Counted from the first letter of the stretch, positions 1 to 6,823 are shown. The stretch: 7,173 bases of DNA from CAYGTK01 sp964352775 (GCA_964352775.1 CAYGTK010000205.1:1-7173), one strand, 5' to 3'. Made by a program: numbers and translations. The notes: generated by a model from the sequence alone, not told the origin.

Positions 1-707
1 GCTTTATAGGTTTGAAATGCCTGACCGACGATGACCCATCAGCCGAAACAATGGCGCAGGGGTATCTGAATTTCTACGAGAAATTCTCACAAGTGCCTGC
101 TATGCTCGATTCTGCTAAGTTCTATCTGGATAGAATATCAGATGTTTCTGAAGGAAGTTCAAGCCGTATTCACTATTACTTTTTAACCCGGCGCTACCCA
201 GCTTTGGTAAGCTTTTGGCAACAAAATGAAGCTAAGGAAAAAGCCACAGCATGGGACTACTACCGAGTGGGAGAGGCCTTTGCATCTACCAATAAGGCAG
301 ATAGCGCACTCCACTACTACTCACTAGCGGTAAATGAAATGCCTAAGCACCCCGAATTCCTAAATAAGCAGGCCGCAATGCTAGTTGCTTTAGACCGAAT
401 GTACGATGCAGAGCTTCAATACCGTTCATTAGTAGAACTAAACCCTAACAGTGCCGAGGGGTGGACTAACTTGGGCTATGTATTATTAGCTTCAAAACAA
501 ATAGAGGAAGCGGAAGAAGCTGTAGCTAGATCTATAGCCTTGAACCCCGATTATGAGCAAGCATGGTGGAATAAGGCAGCCATCTGCTATCAATATAAAG
601 ATGCAGACTGTATAAAAACCGTGTATAACCAGATACGTAGACTTAACCCTGGAAATCCTAAATTACAGGCACTAAAACAGGCAGTGGCCCAATGGCAAAG
701 CTCTTAA
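1..707 (+). CDS. Tetratricopeptide-repeat protein, 5' end cut by the window edge
   Basis: The reading frame is open to the left edge (first full codon at base 3), so this is the C-terminal part, about 234 residues, of a longer protein. The TTG at 12 is an in-frame Leu codon and need not be a start. Four consecutive TPR-like units of about 34 residues are visible, encoded near 249-353, 354-455, 456-557 and 558-659. They carry the usual small/aromatic spacing and end in Pro-containing turns (MPKHP, LNPNS, LNPDY, LNPGN). The part before them is helical and rich in Tyr/Phe but matches no family I recognise. TPR arrays are protein-interaction scaffolds; the partner cannot be read from the sequence. 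The stop lies 16 bases inside mltG, so the two genes are probably co-transcribed and translationally coupled, which hints at an envelope role (inference). No transmembrane segment is seen in the visible part. Confidence 0.85.
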   Translation, partial: FIGLKCLTDDDPSAETMAQGYLNFYEKFSQVPAMLDSAKFYLDRISDVSEGSSSRIHYYFLTRRYPALVSFWQQNEAKEKATAWDYYRVGEAFASTNKADSALHYYSLAVNEMPKHPEFLNKQAAMLVALDRMYDAELQYRSLVELNPNSAEGWTNLGYVLLASKQIEEAEEAVARSIALNPDYEQAWWNKAAICYQYKDADCIKTVYNQIRRLNPGNPKLQALKQAVAQWQSS

Positions 708-1726
708 AGATATTTTTGGTGATAGTATTGGTAGCTGCCATTATTGGCGGGGGAGTGGGCTATTACTTTTACAAGAAGGTGTTTAATGATAATGTAGCAA
801 ACCATCAGGCAGAATATGAACTGCTTATACCTACAGGGTCGAGCTACGATGATGTGATGACGCTGCTTGACAATAGTGGCGCCATTATAGATATGGACGA
901 TTTGAAATGGGTGGCGGGTAGAATGAACTACACCAACAATGTAAAAGCAGGCCGCTATTTCATTAAAGATCATTGGAATAGCCGTAAGGTCATCGAGCTG
1001 CTCCGCTCAGGTAAGCAAGAACCATTGAATGTAGTGCTGAATAAGTTTCGCACTATTGAGCAGGTAGCAGGTTTTGTAAGTAGTAAAATAGAAGCCGACT
1101 CCGCCAATATTCACGACCTATTGACCGATAGTAGTTACTTGGCTGTATATGGATTGAACAAGGAAACAGCCATCAGCCTAATACTTCCCAATACATACGA
1201 GTTCTTTTGGAACACTAGCGCCGTGAGTTTTATGGAGCGCATGGATAAGGAATACGAACGCTTTTGGACCGATGCTAGAAAAGCCAAGGCCAAGCGCCAA
1301 GGTGTTACCCCCGCCGAAGCCATTGTAGTAGCCAGCATAGTGGAAGAAGAAAGTAATAAGAAAGATGAATACGCTCGCATAGCAGGTGTATACCTCAATC
1401 GTGTTAAAAAGGGCATGAAGCTGCAGGCCGACCCTACTGTGAAGTTTGCCGTGGGCGATTTTACCCTACGCCGCATATTACGCCGCCACACCAAAGTGGA
1501 ATCGCCTTACAATACTTATTACGTTAAAGGCTTACCACCTGGCCCTATCTGCACCCCATCGCTACCTGCCATTGAAGCCGTATTGAATGCGGAAGACCAC
1601 AAATACATTTTCTTCTGTGCCCGCCCCGACGGTAGTGGCTATCATTCCTTTGCAGCCACTTTACGTGAGCACAATAACAACGCTAGGGCTTACCATAAGA
1701 AGTTGAATGAACGGGGGATAAGGTAA
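692..1726 (+). CDS. mltG: Endolytic murein transglycosylase MltG (YceG family)
   Basis: MltG is an inner-membrane lytic transglycosylase that cuts nascent peptidoglycan strands and is thought to set glycan chain length. The 344-residue protein has one N-terminal membrane anchor (residues 4-26, mostly Leu/Ile/Val/Gly) followed by a periplasmic domain. A LysM-like subdomain covers about 42-110 (YELLIPTGSSYDDV). The catalytic motif is VASIVEEES; its first Glu, residue 218, corresponds to the known catalytic Glu of the family. Further family hallmarks are LQADPTVKFA (244-253), SPYNTYY (271-277), GLPPGPICTPS (280-290) and the C-terminal YIFFCARPDGSGYHSF (305-320). Length is typical and no key residue is missing. 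The ATG at 692 is supported by its position directly before the membrane anchor; it overlaps the TPR gene by 16 bases. The gene ends 25 bases before a convergent gene, with no clear terminator between them. Confidence 0.96.
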   Translation: MAKLLKIFLVIVLVAAIIGGGVGYYFYKKVFNDNVANHQAEYELLIPTGSSYDDVMTLLDNSGAIIDMDDLKWVAGRMNYTNNVKAGRYFIKDHWNSRKVIELLRSGKQEPLNVVLNKFRTIEQVAGFVSSKIEADSANIHDLLTDSSYLAVYGLNKETAISLILPNTYEFFWNTSAVSFMERMDKEYERFWTDARKAKAKRQGVTPAEAIVVASIVEEESNKKDEYARIAGVYLNRVKKGMKLQADPTVKFAVGDFTLRRILRRHTKVESPYNTYYVKGLPPGPICTPSLPAIEAVLNAEDHKYIFFCARPDGSGYHSFAATLREHNNNARAYHKKLNERGIR

Positions 1727-1751
1727 TTGGCGTTGATCTTGTCATACTTTT

Positions 1752-2537
1752 TTAGGTAGAAGTATCCGTTTCATCCCAGTCCTTTATATCCATGAAGCGC
1801 CTTAACCAATTAAGGCTTATATGGCGATAGAAAGAGATGTTACTATCAATATCAGTTTTACTTTCAAAACCCATGAACATGGCATCTCTAAAATGAGTAG
1901 TTGCTAGCTCATGAAACAAGTTTTCATCATAAATTTCGTGAAAAGCCCTATACTCAAGTCCAGCAAGGAAACTCTCTGTTTCTTCTCCAATTAAGGGAGT
2001 CTTTTCTAAAAAAGCAGTTAACTCTTCCTCGGTCGCTGGTCTAGTTGCATCAGGTGTTTGCGCCACTAGCCCTAAGGCCCATCCTAAAATGTAAGCATGT
2101 TCCACTTGCCAAGAGTATTCTGCAATTTGCCTTTCATCTTCAATTTCCCCCTCATATAGTTTCTTTTCCTTAGTGCTAACACCACTCCACAAACCCTGTT
2201 CTATTAGCCACAATTTTGTATCGGGAATATCTTCTGGATTTAGAGCCACATATGAATTGGTCAGAAATATCAATAGCCGACTTCCAGCCTCCTTAGTTGT
2301 TGCAAATTTGTCTTCACTAAATTCAAAATAGGGTAAAAAATCAAATTGTTGATGTATTTCGTGTATAGCTAGTCGAGTTTGTAAAGCTTGTGCACGCGAG
2401 TTTATGTTTGGTGGGGTCATGATAGCATCAGTTTTCGCTAATCCATCATTATGGCTTCGGGTTGTGTTGGAACAGGAGATACTAAAGGCCATTAGTAAAC
2501 AGAACATTATTGTGAAACTAAGGTTATTCATCTCCAT
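1752..2537 (-). CDS. Predicted lipoprotein with DUF4272-like domain
   Basis: A 261-residue protein with an N-terminal lipoprotein signal: a hydrophobic stretch at 6-18, then SISC with the lipobox Cys at residue 22. No acidic cluster follows the Cys, so the surface-export signal known from some Bacteroidota lipoproteins is not evident. The mature part resembles DUF4272: SRAQALQTRLAIHE near 47-60, the helical segment SRLLIFLTNSYVALNPEDI, LIEQGLWSG, and the best hallmark YSWQVEHAYILGWALGLV. The biochemical function of DUF4272 is unknown, and most members I know of are cytosolic, so the signal peptide is notable. ATG at 2537 or at 2531 (two codons later) would both work. The gene stands opposite to all neighbours, between mltG and the thioesterase. 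By hand count 1801-2400 is about 38.5% G+C (231 of 600), against 49% (176 of 360) in the second half of mltG. Domain call from memory of the family, moderately sure. Confidence 0.75.
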   Translation of the reverse strand: MEMNNLSFTIMFCLLMAFSISCSNTTRSHNDGLAKTDAIMTPPNINSRAQALQTRLAIHEIHQQFDFLPYFEFSEDKFATTKEAGSRLLIFLTNSYVALNPEDIPDTKLWLIEQGLWSGVSTKEKKLYEGEIEDERQIAEYSWQVEHAYILGWALGLVAQTPDATRPATEEELTAFLEKTPLIGEETESFLAGLEYRAFHEIYDENLFHELATTHFRDAMFMGFESKTDIDSNISFYRHISLNWLRRFMDIKDWDETDTST

Positions 2538-2625
2538 ACTTGTGTTTGTGAATTTAGTAAAGAAATATTCTCTAAGTCATACGAACCCGTTTAAAACTCA
2601 CAGCCACCATTCCCCCAAAGCATCT

Positions 2626-2633
2626 TACCTTTG
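2626..2633 (+). promoter_or_regulatory. Bacteroidota -7 element before the thioesterase gene
   Basis: TACCTTTG matches the Bacteroidota -7 consensus TAnnTTTG exactly. The start codon at 2639 lies only five bases after the final G, so transcription would begin at or within a base or two of the ATG, giving a leaderless or nearly leaderless mRNA. No TTTG is found at the expected -33 position (around 2602-2606), so the promoter is only half supported. Confidence 0.5.
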
Positions 2634-2638
2634 CAGGT

Positions 2639-3043
2639 ATGTACACAACCGAAACCCAAGTAACCGTGCGCTATGGCGAAACCGACCAGATGGGTTTTGT
2701 GTATTATGGTAACTATGCGCTGTATTATGAAGTAGGTAGGAATGACTGCGTGAAGAAGCTAGGCTTTCCCTATAAGCAGATGGAAGCGAATGGGGTGATG
2801 CTACCCGTTATTAAAATGGTAACCGACTACCGCAAGCCTGCCAAATACGACGACTTGCTTACTATTAAAACTAGCGTTACCGAAATGCCGCGTCGCACCA
2901 TCACTTTTAAGTCGGAGGTGTATAGGGGAGAAGAGCATTTGAACACGGGGGTGGTTACCTTGATATTTGTGAATACCGCCAATGGCCGCCCAATGAGTTG
3001 TCCGCATGCCTTGGCTGATCTACTAAAACCTTACTTTCCGTGA
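2639..3043 (+). CDS. Acyl-CoA thioesterase, YbgC/FadM (4HBT) hotdog family
   Basis: A 134-residue single-domain hotdog thioesterase, the normal length for the family, expected to hydrolyse acyl-CoA thioesters in the cytosol. The N-terminal active-site signature is intact: RYGETDQMGFVYYGNYALYY (residues 11-30), with Asp16 at the position of the catalytic Asp of 4-hydroxybenzoyl-CoA thioesterase and YbgC proteins, then the GFVYYGNY loop and a following Glu/Arg (EVGR). The central strands (TIKTSVTEMPRRTITFKSEVY) and C-terminal Phe/Val strand fit the fold. Substrate chain length cannot be read from sequence. No Tol-Pal genes are nearby, unlike enterobacterial ybgC, so that gene symbol is not used. 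The stop overlaps the GTG start of the next gene (GTGA at 3040-3043), which implies translational coupling. An alternative frame at 2404-2712 overlaps it but encodes nothing recognisable. Confidence 0.93.
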   Translation: MYTTETQVTVRYGETDQMGFVYYGNYALYYEVGRNDCVKKLGFPYKQMEANGVMLPVIKMVTDYRKPAKYDDLLTIKTSVTEMPRRTITFKSEVYRGEEHLNTGVVTLIFVNTANGRPMSCPHALADLLKPYFP

Positions 3044-3996
3044 AGCTAATTGACCGTATAAAGGAAAAACTTCCCATTATAGATAGGTTGATAGAAAAGG
3101 CCAAGCACGTTTCGCTTCCAGGCTTTCATAAAGTGCCCATCTACCACGTGGTCATTTTCTTTTTTACAGAGATAAAGCGCGACATATTACCGGTAAGGGC
3201 TAAGGCTATTGCTTTTAACTTGTTCTTGGCCATATTTCCGGGGCTTATCTTTCTATTCACTCTAATACCCTACATCCCAATAGATGGCTTGCAAGCAAGT
3301 CTTGTAAGCCTGCTAAACGATGTGCTGCCTGAAGATGTGTTCTTCTTCATTAAAGAGACCATAGAAGATACGGTGTTGAACCGCCGAGCTAGTCTATTGT
3401 CTGTCGGTATATTGTTCACGCTGTTCATTGCCAGTAATGGCGTTATCGGTATGATAGACTCGTTCAACAAAAGCTACGATACCTTTCACGACCGCAACTT
3501 TATCACTAAGCGCTGGGTAGCGCTCAAGCTTACTTTACTGCTTTCCACCTTGTTGTTCAGCTCTATCGTAGTCATCATTTTGGGCGATGAGCTGTTACAT
3601 CTTATTCTTGATACTTTGGGTGTTGATACTGACTTCAACTACATCCTATTTACAACGCTGCGCTATTTAACCATCTTGTTGCTGTTCTTCCTCGGCATAA
3701 GTACTATTTACTACTATGGCCCAGCAGTAAAAAAGAAGTGGAGCTTCGTTTCTCCTGGCTCTACGCTGGCTACTGTGCTGTGTATCTTAATATCCCTTGG
3801 TTTCAGTTATTTCGTTAACAACTTTGGGGGCTACAACAAACTGTACGGGTCTATTGGTACCATTATCGCCCTGTTGTTTTGGATATACTTCAACGCCTTG
3901 GCACTTTTGGTAGGCTTTGAATTGAATGCCAGCATTGCCTACAATAGAAACTTGCTGGAAGGAGAAAAGGAGCTTTTTAATTTAGATAGGGTATAG
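3040..3996 (+). CDS. YihY/BrkB-family integral membrane protein
   Basis: A 318-residue polytopic membrane protein of the YihY/virulence factor BrkB family (the old name RNase BN for the E. coli member is a misassignment). About six hydrophobic segments are visible, near residues 56-79, 119-140, 162-182, 203-226, 238-260 and 269-298. Family hallmarks are RAKAIAFNLFLAIFPG (53-68), ASNGVIGMIDSFN (131-143), YYYGPAVKKKW (224-234) and the last-helix signature YGSIGTIIALLFWIYFNALA (269-288) with VGFELNA after it. The molecular function is not established; a transporter-like role is assumed. The start is GTG at 3040, overlapping the thioesterase stop as GTGA, with an N-terminal cytosolic amphipathic stretch before the first membrane helix. 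Met-free upstream context and tight overlap make this start likely. It probably shares an mRNA with the thioesterase. Confidence 0.93.
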   Translation: MKLIDRIKEKLPIIDRLIEKAKHVSLPGFHKVPIYHVVIFFFTEIKRDILPVRAKAIAFNLFLAIFPGLIFLFTLIPYIPIDGLQASLVSLLNDVLPEDVFFFIKETIEDTVLNRRASLLSVGILFTLFIASNGVIGMIDSFNKSYDTFHDRNFITKRWVALKLTLLLSTLLFSSIVVIILGDELLHLILDTLGVDTDFNYILFTTLRYLTILLLFFLGISTIYYYGPAVKKKWSFVSPGSTLATVLCILISLGFSYFVNNFGGYNKLYGSIGTIIALLFWIYFNALALLVGFELNASIAYNRNLLEGEKELFNLDRV

Positions 3997-4015
3997 CTAC
4001 CAAATAACTCTAGGC

Positions 4016-4045
4016 TGTCATACAAAGCGAAGTCGAAGTGTGACA
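4016..4045. repeat. REP-like imperfect palindrome
   Basis: The arms TGTCATAC (4016-4023) and GTGTGACA (4038-4045) pair over eight positions with one G-T wobble. They enclose 14 bases containing GCGAAGTCGAAG. The GTCAT...GCGAAGTCGAAG...TGAC layout resembles short extragenic palindromes that I recall as dispersed in many Bacteroidota and other genomes. No T-tract follows, so it does not look like an intrinsic terminator on the + strand. It lies 20 bases after the YihY-family gene. Only one copy is in the window. Confidence 0.55.
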
Positions 4046-4109
4046 AGTGAAAGGCCGTCTTCTTAAACAAAATCCGTAGTTTACCCTTCTATAAAAGAAC
4101 ACAAGAACT

Positions 4110-5165
4110 ATGAGCACCAAGCAAGTAAAAGCATATGGAACTGAGGCGTTAGACGCTCCGCTAAAGGAATTAGAAATTCAGCGCCGTGAACCCACATCAA
4201 AGGATGTAGAAATAGAGATACTATACTGTGGCGTTTGTCATAGCGACTTGCATACTGCCCGTAATGATTGGGGTGGAACTGTTTACCCATCAGTTCCAGG
4301 TCATGAAATTGTAGGTAAGGTAGTAAGTGTAGGTAGCGATGTAACGCAATACAAAGCGGGCGATATAGCAGCAGTAGGCTGCATGGTAGATTCTTGCCAA
4401 ACCTGTGATAGCTGTAAGAAAGACTTAGAACAATATTGCCTAACAGGCTTTACCGGCACTTATAACAGTAAAGACAAACACTTAGGCGGACGCACTTTTG
4501 GTGGTTATTCGCAAACCATTGTGGTAGATGAGCACTTTGTGTTAAAAGTGCCCGAGCATTTAGATCTTGGGGCAGTTGCTCCTTTGCTTTGTGCAGGTAT
4601 TACTACTTGGTCGCCACTACGCCATTGGAAGGTGGGTAAGGGTAGCAAGGTAGCAGTAGTTGGCTTAGGTGGTTTGGGCCATATGGCCATAAAGCTGGCT
4701 CATGCTCTTGGAGCAGAGGTGACACTATTCAGTCGTTCGCCTAAAAAGAAACAAGATGCCTTTGATCTTGGTGCCGATAAGGTGGTTATCTCAACTGAAA
4801 AAGAAGAGATGAACCAAGTACGGGGTAAGTTCGATCTTATAATAGATACCGTGCCCTATAAGCACGACTTGAATGATTACCTATTCACTCTAGGTGTAGA
4901 TGGAACACTAGTATTAGTTGGCTACATAGGGGCTATGGAAGTTTTACTTTACTCTGTTCCCTTGATAATGGGCCGTAAAGCTGTTGCTGGATCTTTGATA
5001 GGCGGTATTGCTGAAACGCAAGAGATGCTCGATTTCTGCGGAGAGCACAACATTATTGCCGAAGTAGAAATGATAAAGATGCAAGACATTAACGAAGCCT
5101 ATGAGCGAATGCTAAAAAGCGACGTGCATTATCGGTTTGTGATAGACATGAAGTCGCTTAGTTAA
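4110..5165 (+). CDS. Zinc-dependent alcohol dehydrogenase / aldehyde reductase (CAD/YahK type)
   Basis: A 351-residue medium-chain dehydrogenase that interconverts alcohols and aldehydes with a nicotinamide cofactor in the cytosol. Catalytic zinc ligands are Cys40 (CGVCHSD), His65-Glu66 (PGHE) and Cys161 (LLCAGITTW). The structural zinc set is Cys96, Cys99, Cys102 and Cys110 with the usual 3-3-8 spacing. The Rossmann cofactor motif is VGLGGLGH (184-191). The second strand ends in FSRSPKK (207-213), the Ser-Arg-Ser/Lys pattern that in cinnamyl alcohol dehydrogenase and YahK-like enzymes binds the NADP phosphate, so NADP(H) use is inferred. The length matches YahK and AdhA (about 350). In vivo substrate is unknown; these enzymes are broad aldehyde reductases. 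ATG at 4110 follows an A-rich leader without a Shine-Dalgarno sequence, normal for the phylum. It appears monocistronic; a convincing TAnnTTTG promoter was not found. Confidence 0.95.
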   Translation: MSTKQVKAYGTEALDAPLKELEIQRREPTSKDVEIEILYCGVCHSDLHTARNDWGGTVYPSVPGHEIVGKVVSVGSDVTQYKAGDIAAVGCMVDSCQTCDSCKKDLEQYCLTGFTGTYNSKDKHLGGRTFGGYSQTIVVDEHFVLKVPEHLDLGAVAPLLCAGITTWSPLRHWKVGKGSKVAVVGLGGLGHMAIKLAHALGAEVTLFSRSPKKKQDAFDLGADKVVISTEKEEMNQVRGKFDLIIDTVPYKHDLNDYLFTLGVDGTLVLVGYIGAMEVLLYSVPLIMGRKAVAGSLIGGIAETQEMLDFCGEHNIIAEVEMIKMQDINEAYERMLKSDVHYRFVIDMKSLS

Positions 5166-5226
5166 GCGCTCCATTTGCTTAGCATACTACCAATTACAAT
5201 TTCAACAAAATAACCACGCCTAAAAC

Positions 5227-5258
5227 TTTGCGTAAGTTGATGGACTATCGTAGATTTG
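5227..5258 (+). promoter_or_regulatory. Bacteroidota-type promoter of the tRNA-Ser gene
   Basis: TTTG (5227-5230, the -33 element) is followed after 20 bases by TAGATTTG (5251-5258, the -7 element TAnnTTTG). Both elements and the spacing fit the housekeeping sigma factor consensus of Bacteroidota. Transcription would start near 5263, leaving a leader of about eight bases before the mature tRNA 5' end at 5271. This is the clearest promoter in the window. Confidence 0.85.
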
Positions 5259-5270
5259 CCACTCGTTAAT

Positions 5271-5355
5271 GGAGAGGTGGCAGAGTGGTCGAATGCGATG
5301 GTCTTGAAAATCATTGTACCGCGAGGTACCGGGGGTTCGAATCCCTCCCTCTCCG
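5271..5355 (+). tRNA. tRNA-Ser, anticodon UGA
   Basis: A class II tRNA of 85 bases. The acceptor stem GGAGAGG (5271-5277) pairs perfectly with CCTCTCC (5348-5354), followed by discriminator G5355. The anticodon stem-loop is ATGGT-CTTGAAA-ATCAT with one G-T wobble and anticodon TGA at 5305-5307, which reads UCA and related Ser codons. A long variable arm, GTACC-GCGA-GGTAC, is the serine-type identity element. The T arm is GGGGG-TTCGAAT-CCCTC. CCA is not encoded in full (CAC follows the discriminator), so CCA must be added after transcription. Confidence 0.97.
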
Positions 5356-5383
5356 CACTAAGCTGATTAGTCAGCCAACAATA

Positions 5384-5417
5384 AAAAAGCCCCTTAGCAA
5401 TAGCTGAGGGGCTTTTT
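5384..5417. terminator. Bidirectional intrinsic terminator
   Basis: A ten-pair GC-rich stem, GCCCCTTAGC (5389-5398) with GCTGAGGGGC (5403-5412), has one T-G wobble and an AATA loop. It is flanked by A-runs on the left (5383-5388) and TTTTT on the right (5413-5417), which extend the stem and give a U-tract on either strand. It lies 29 bases after the tRNA and 30 bases after the stop of the serine hydrolase on the - strand, so it probably ends both transcripts. Confidence 0.93.
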
Positions 5418-5446
5418 CTATTTAATGAACCTGATAAATAGTTTGC

Positions 5447-6742
5447 CTAATTCTTCATTACTTGCTGCTGAACAGTCTGCCCGTTAACTAACTCTATTAT
5501 CGCAGTATATATACCTGGCACAATACCAGTTAGTGGTAAAGTAGCTGATACCCCTTTGCGAATGGGTTGCCCTAATATGCTGTATAGCGTTACCTGCTTT
5601 ACAGCTACAGAGCTACTTATCTCTATATAATGCTGGGCAGGGTTGGGGTGTATACTCAATTCTACATCTGCTTCTATTTCTGTAATGCCTACTGGGCAGT
5701 TCTCCAGCATACTTATGCGTGCCCAAAGTTCATTGTCGAACATTGTCAATGCTAGCGGAAGTTGTGGGTCTGCTTCATTACCCATACGTATCACCACCAT
5801 GTTCTGCGATGGGACTACGTATACTTTCTGGTCGTTTTTACCTAGTCCAGAGAACATGTCAGCGGGTGCTGTAGGTATTATTGATCCATTGAACGTAAGT
5901 GTAGTTCCAGGTAAACGATAGTCTGACTGACCATTTAACCACCATAAGTAACCGTAGGCGTTGTTAATGTTCTGCGAAGAAGTTGTCATTTGGTTGAAGT
6001 AGACACTATCGCTTAATACTGGCGTACCATCCCAATTACCCTTGTTAAGCATAAGTAAGCCAAAGCGAGCCATGCTACGAGGGGAGGTGAACAGCACATT
6101 GTTATAGTCGGCCTTGATGAATAATCCGTTCATCCCTATTTTGTTAGCCAGTTTTTGACGGTAGAAAACATTGTAGTTCTGTCCTGAAGCACTTTCTATT
6201 ACTTGGTCAAGAATAGTGTAGGGTGCATTATGGTAGTACCACTCTGCCCCAGGTGTATTCAAACAGCTAAGGCAGCTACTATCTGTACAATCCGAATTTA
6301 TGCCAGTATAGTCTAAGCCACTAGTCATGGTCAATTGATTCCGAATGGTTATTTGCTGTTCTGCAAGGCTATCGCAGGTGGTCCAGTCGCCTAGATAGTC
6401 ACTGGTGGGGTCGTTGATGTTAAGCAAGCCTTCTTGCTGAGCTATACCTGTGAGTGTGGCAGTCACGGTTTTTCCTGCTGAGGCCCAGTACCACAGGCTG
6501 TCTTGGGTGAAATCGTCGTAATACCATTCTACAACTATTTTGCCGTCTTTCAATATGATGAAAGCCTTGGTGTTCTTATCATTCAAGAATTGATCGAGAG
6601 CGGTCAAACTATCGTTGCACCAATTGAGGTCGCTAGTAGATATAGTATCCCAGTTGCTTCCGTTAACAGGAGGAAAGTACAACTGTGCTTTAAGCGAAAT
6701 GGAGAATAGAACAAGTACGAATAAGGGTAAAGCTCTTTTCAT
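5447..6742 (-). CDS. Secreted serine hydrolase (beta-lactamase/transpeptidase-like fold) with T9SS sorting domain
   Basis: A 431-residue secreted protein. A Sec signal peptide covers residues 1-20 (ends SLKAQ). The hydrolase domain (about 40-345) belongs to the beta-lactamase-related serine hydrolases (PF00144 type). The SxxK motif is Ser88-Ala-Gly-Lys91 (nucleophile Ser88), and the YxN motif is Tyr170-His-Asn172. Near the usual third motif (KTG or HxG) the sequence reads GLGKNDQKVYVVPSQN (299-314), so the third motif is non-canonical. Cys152, Cys157 and Cys160, with Cys123 close by, could form disulfides outside the cell. The C-terminal region, about 360-431, is a type A T9SS domain: SIHPNPAQHYIEI, LYSILGQPI, LPGIYTA-like VPGIYTAII and a final QQVMKN. 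The protein should therefore cross the outer membrane and be released or anchored at the surface. Substrate is unknown: esterase, peptidase or amidase are more likely than a true beta-lactamase. It lies 135 bases downstream of the metallo-beta-lactamase gene on the same strand. Confidence 0.93.
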   Translation of the reverse strand: MKRALPLFVLVLFSISLKAQLYFPPVNGSNWDTISTSDLNWCNDSLTALDQFLNDKNTKAFIILKDGKIVVEWYYDDFTQDSLWYWASAGKTVTATLTGIAQQEGLLNINDPTSDYLGDWTTCDSLAEQQITIRNQLTMTSGLDYTGINSDCTDSSCLSCLNTPGAEWYYHNAPYTILDQVIESASGQNYNVFYRQKLANKIGMNGLFIKADYNNVLFTSPRSMARFGLLMLNKGNWDGTPVLSDSVYFNQMTTSSQNINNAYGYLWWLNGQSDYRLPGTTLTFNGSIIPTAPADMFSGLGKNDQKVYVVPSQNMVVIRMGNEADPQLPLALTMFDNELWARISMLENCPVGITEIEADVELSIHPNPAQHYIEISSSVAVKQVTLYSILGQPIRKGVSATLPLTGIVPGIYTAIIELVNGQTVQQQVMKN

Positions 6743-6750
6743 GCGTATGG

Positions 6751-6823
6751 GGTTAGTATGCGCTTTTGACTCTGAATTTGGTGAAAGGTTTAATTGTTGG
6801 ACGAAATATGGTTAATACTAACC
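6751..6823 (-). other. Leader inverted repeats upstream of the serine hydrolase
   Basis: GGTTAGTAT (6751-6759) and ATACTAACC (6815-6823) are a perfect nine-base inverted repeat separated by 55 bases. The distal arm also sits in a compact hairpin of its own, GGTTA-ATAC-TAACC (6810-6823). Read on the - strand, the proximal arm ends eight bases before the ATG at 6742. The two pairings share bases and exclude each other. A regulator site or a leader RNA structure are both possible, and so is chance in an AT-rich stretch. No TAnnTTTG promoter was found here. Confidence 0.3.

Noticed and set aside
1727..1751. Terminator between mltG and the convergent lipoprotein gene
   Set aside because: There is a T-run, but I find no stable stem next to it.
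2616..2623. Divergent -7 element (ATGCTTTG on the - strand) for the lipoprotein gene
   Set aside because: It has AT instead of TA at the first two positions, lies about 80 bases from the start codon and lacks a good -33 element.
2404..2712. A 102-codon + strand frame across the lipoprotein/thioesterase gap
   Set aside because: It overlaps the lipoprotein gene antisense and the thioesterase in another frame; its sequence shows no family motif.
4077..4088. Promoter for the alcohol dehydrogenase gene around the TTTACCC segment
   Set aside because: The best fit (TACCCTTC) misses two of six consensus bases and has no TTTG at the right distance.
5271..5355. tRNA-Ser as an integration site for a mobile element
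   Set aside because: No repeat of the tRNA 3' end and no integrase gene are seen in the window.
5447..6742. Serine hydrolase as a class C beta-lactamase
   Set aside because: The third motif is not KTG, and the T9SS domain is typical of Bacteroidota secreted hydrolases, so a resistance role is not supported.
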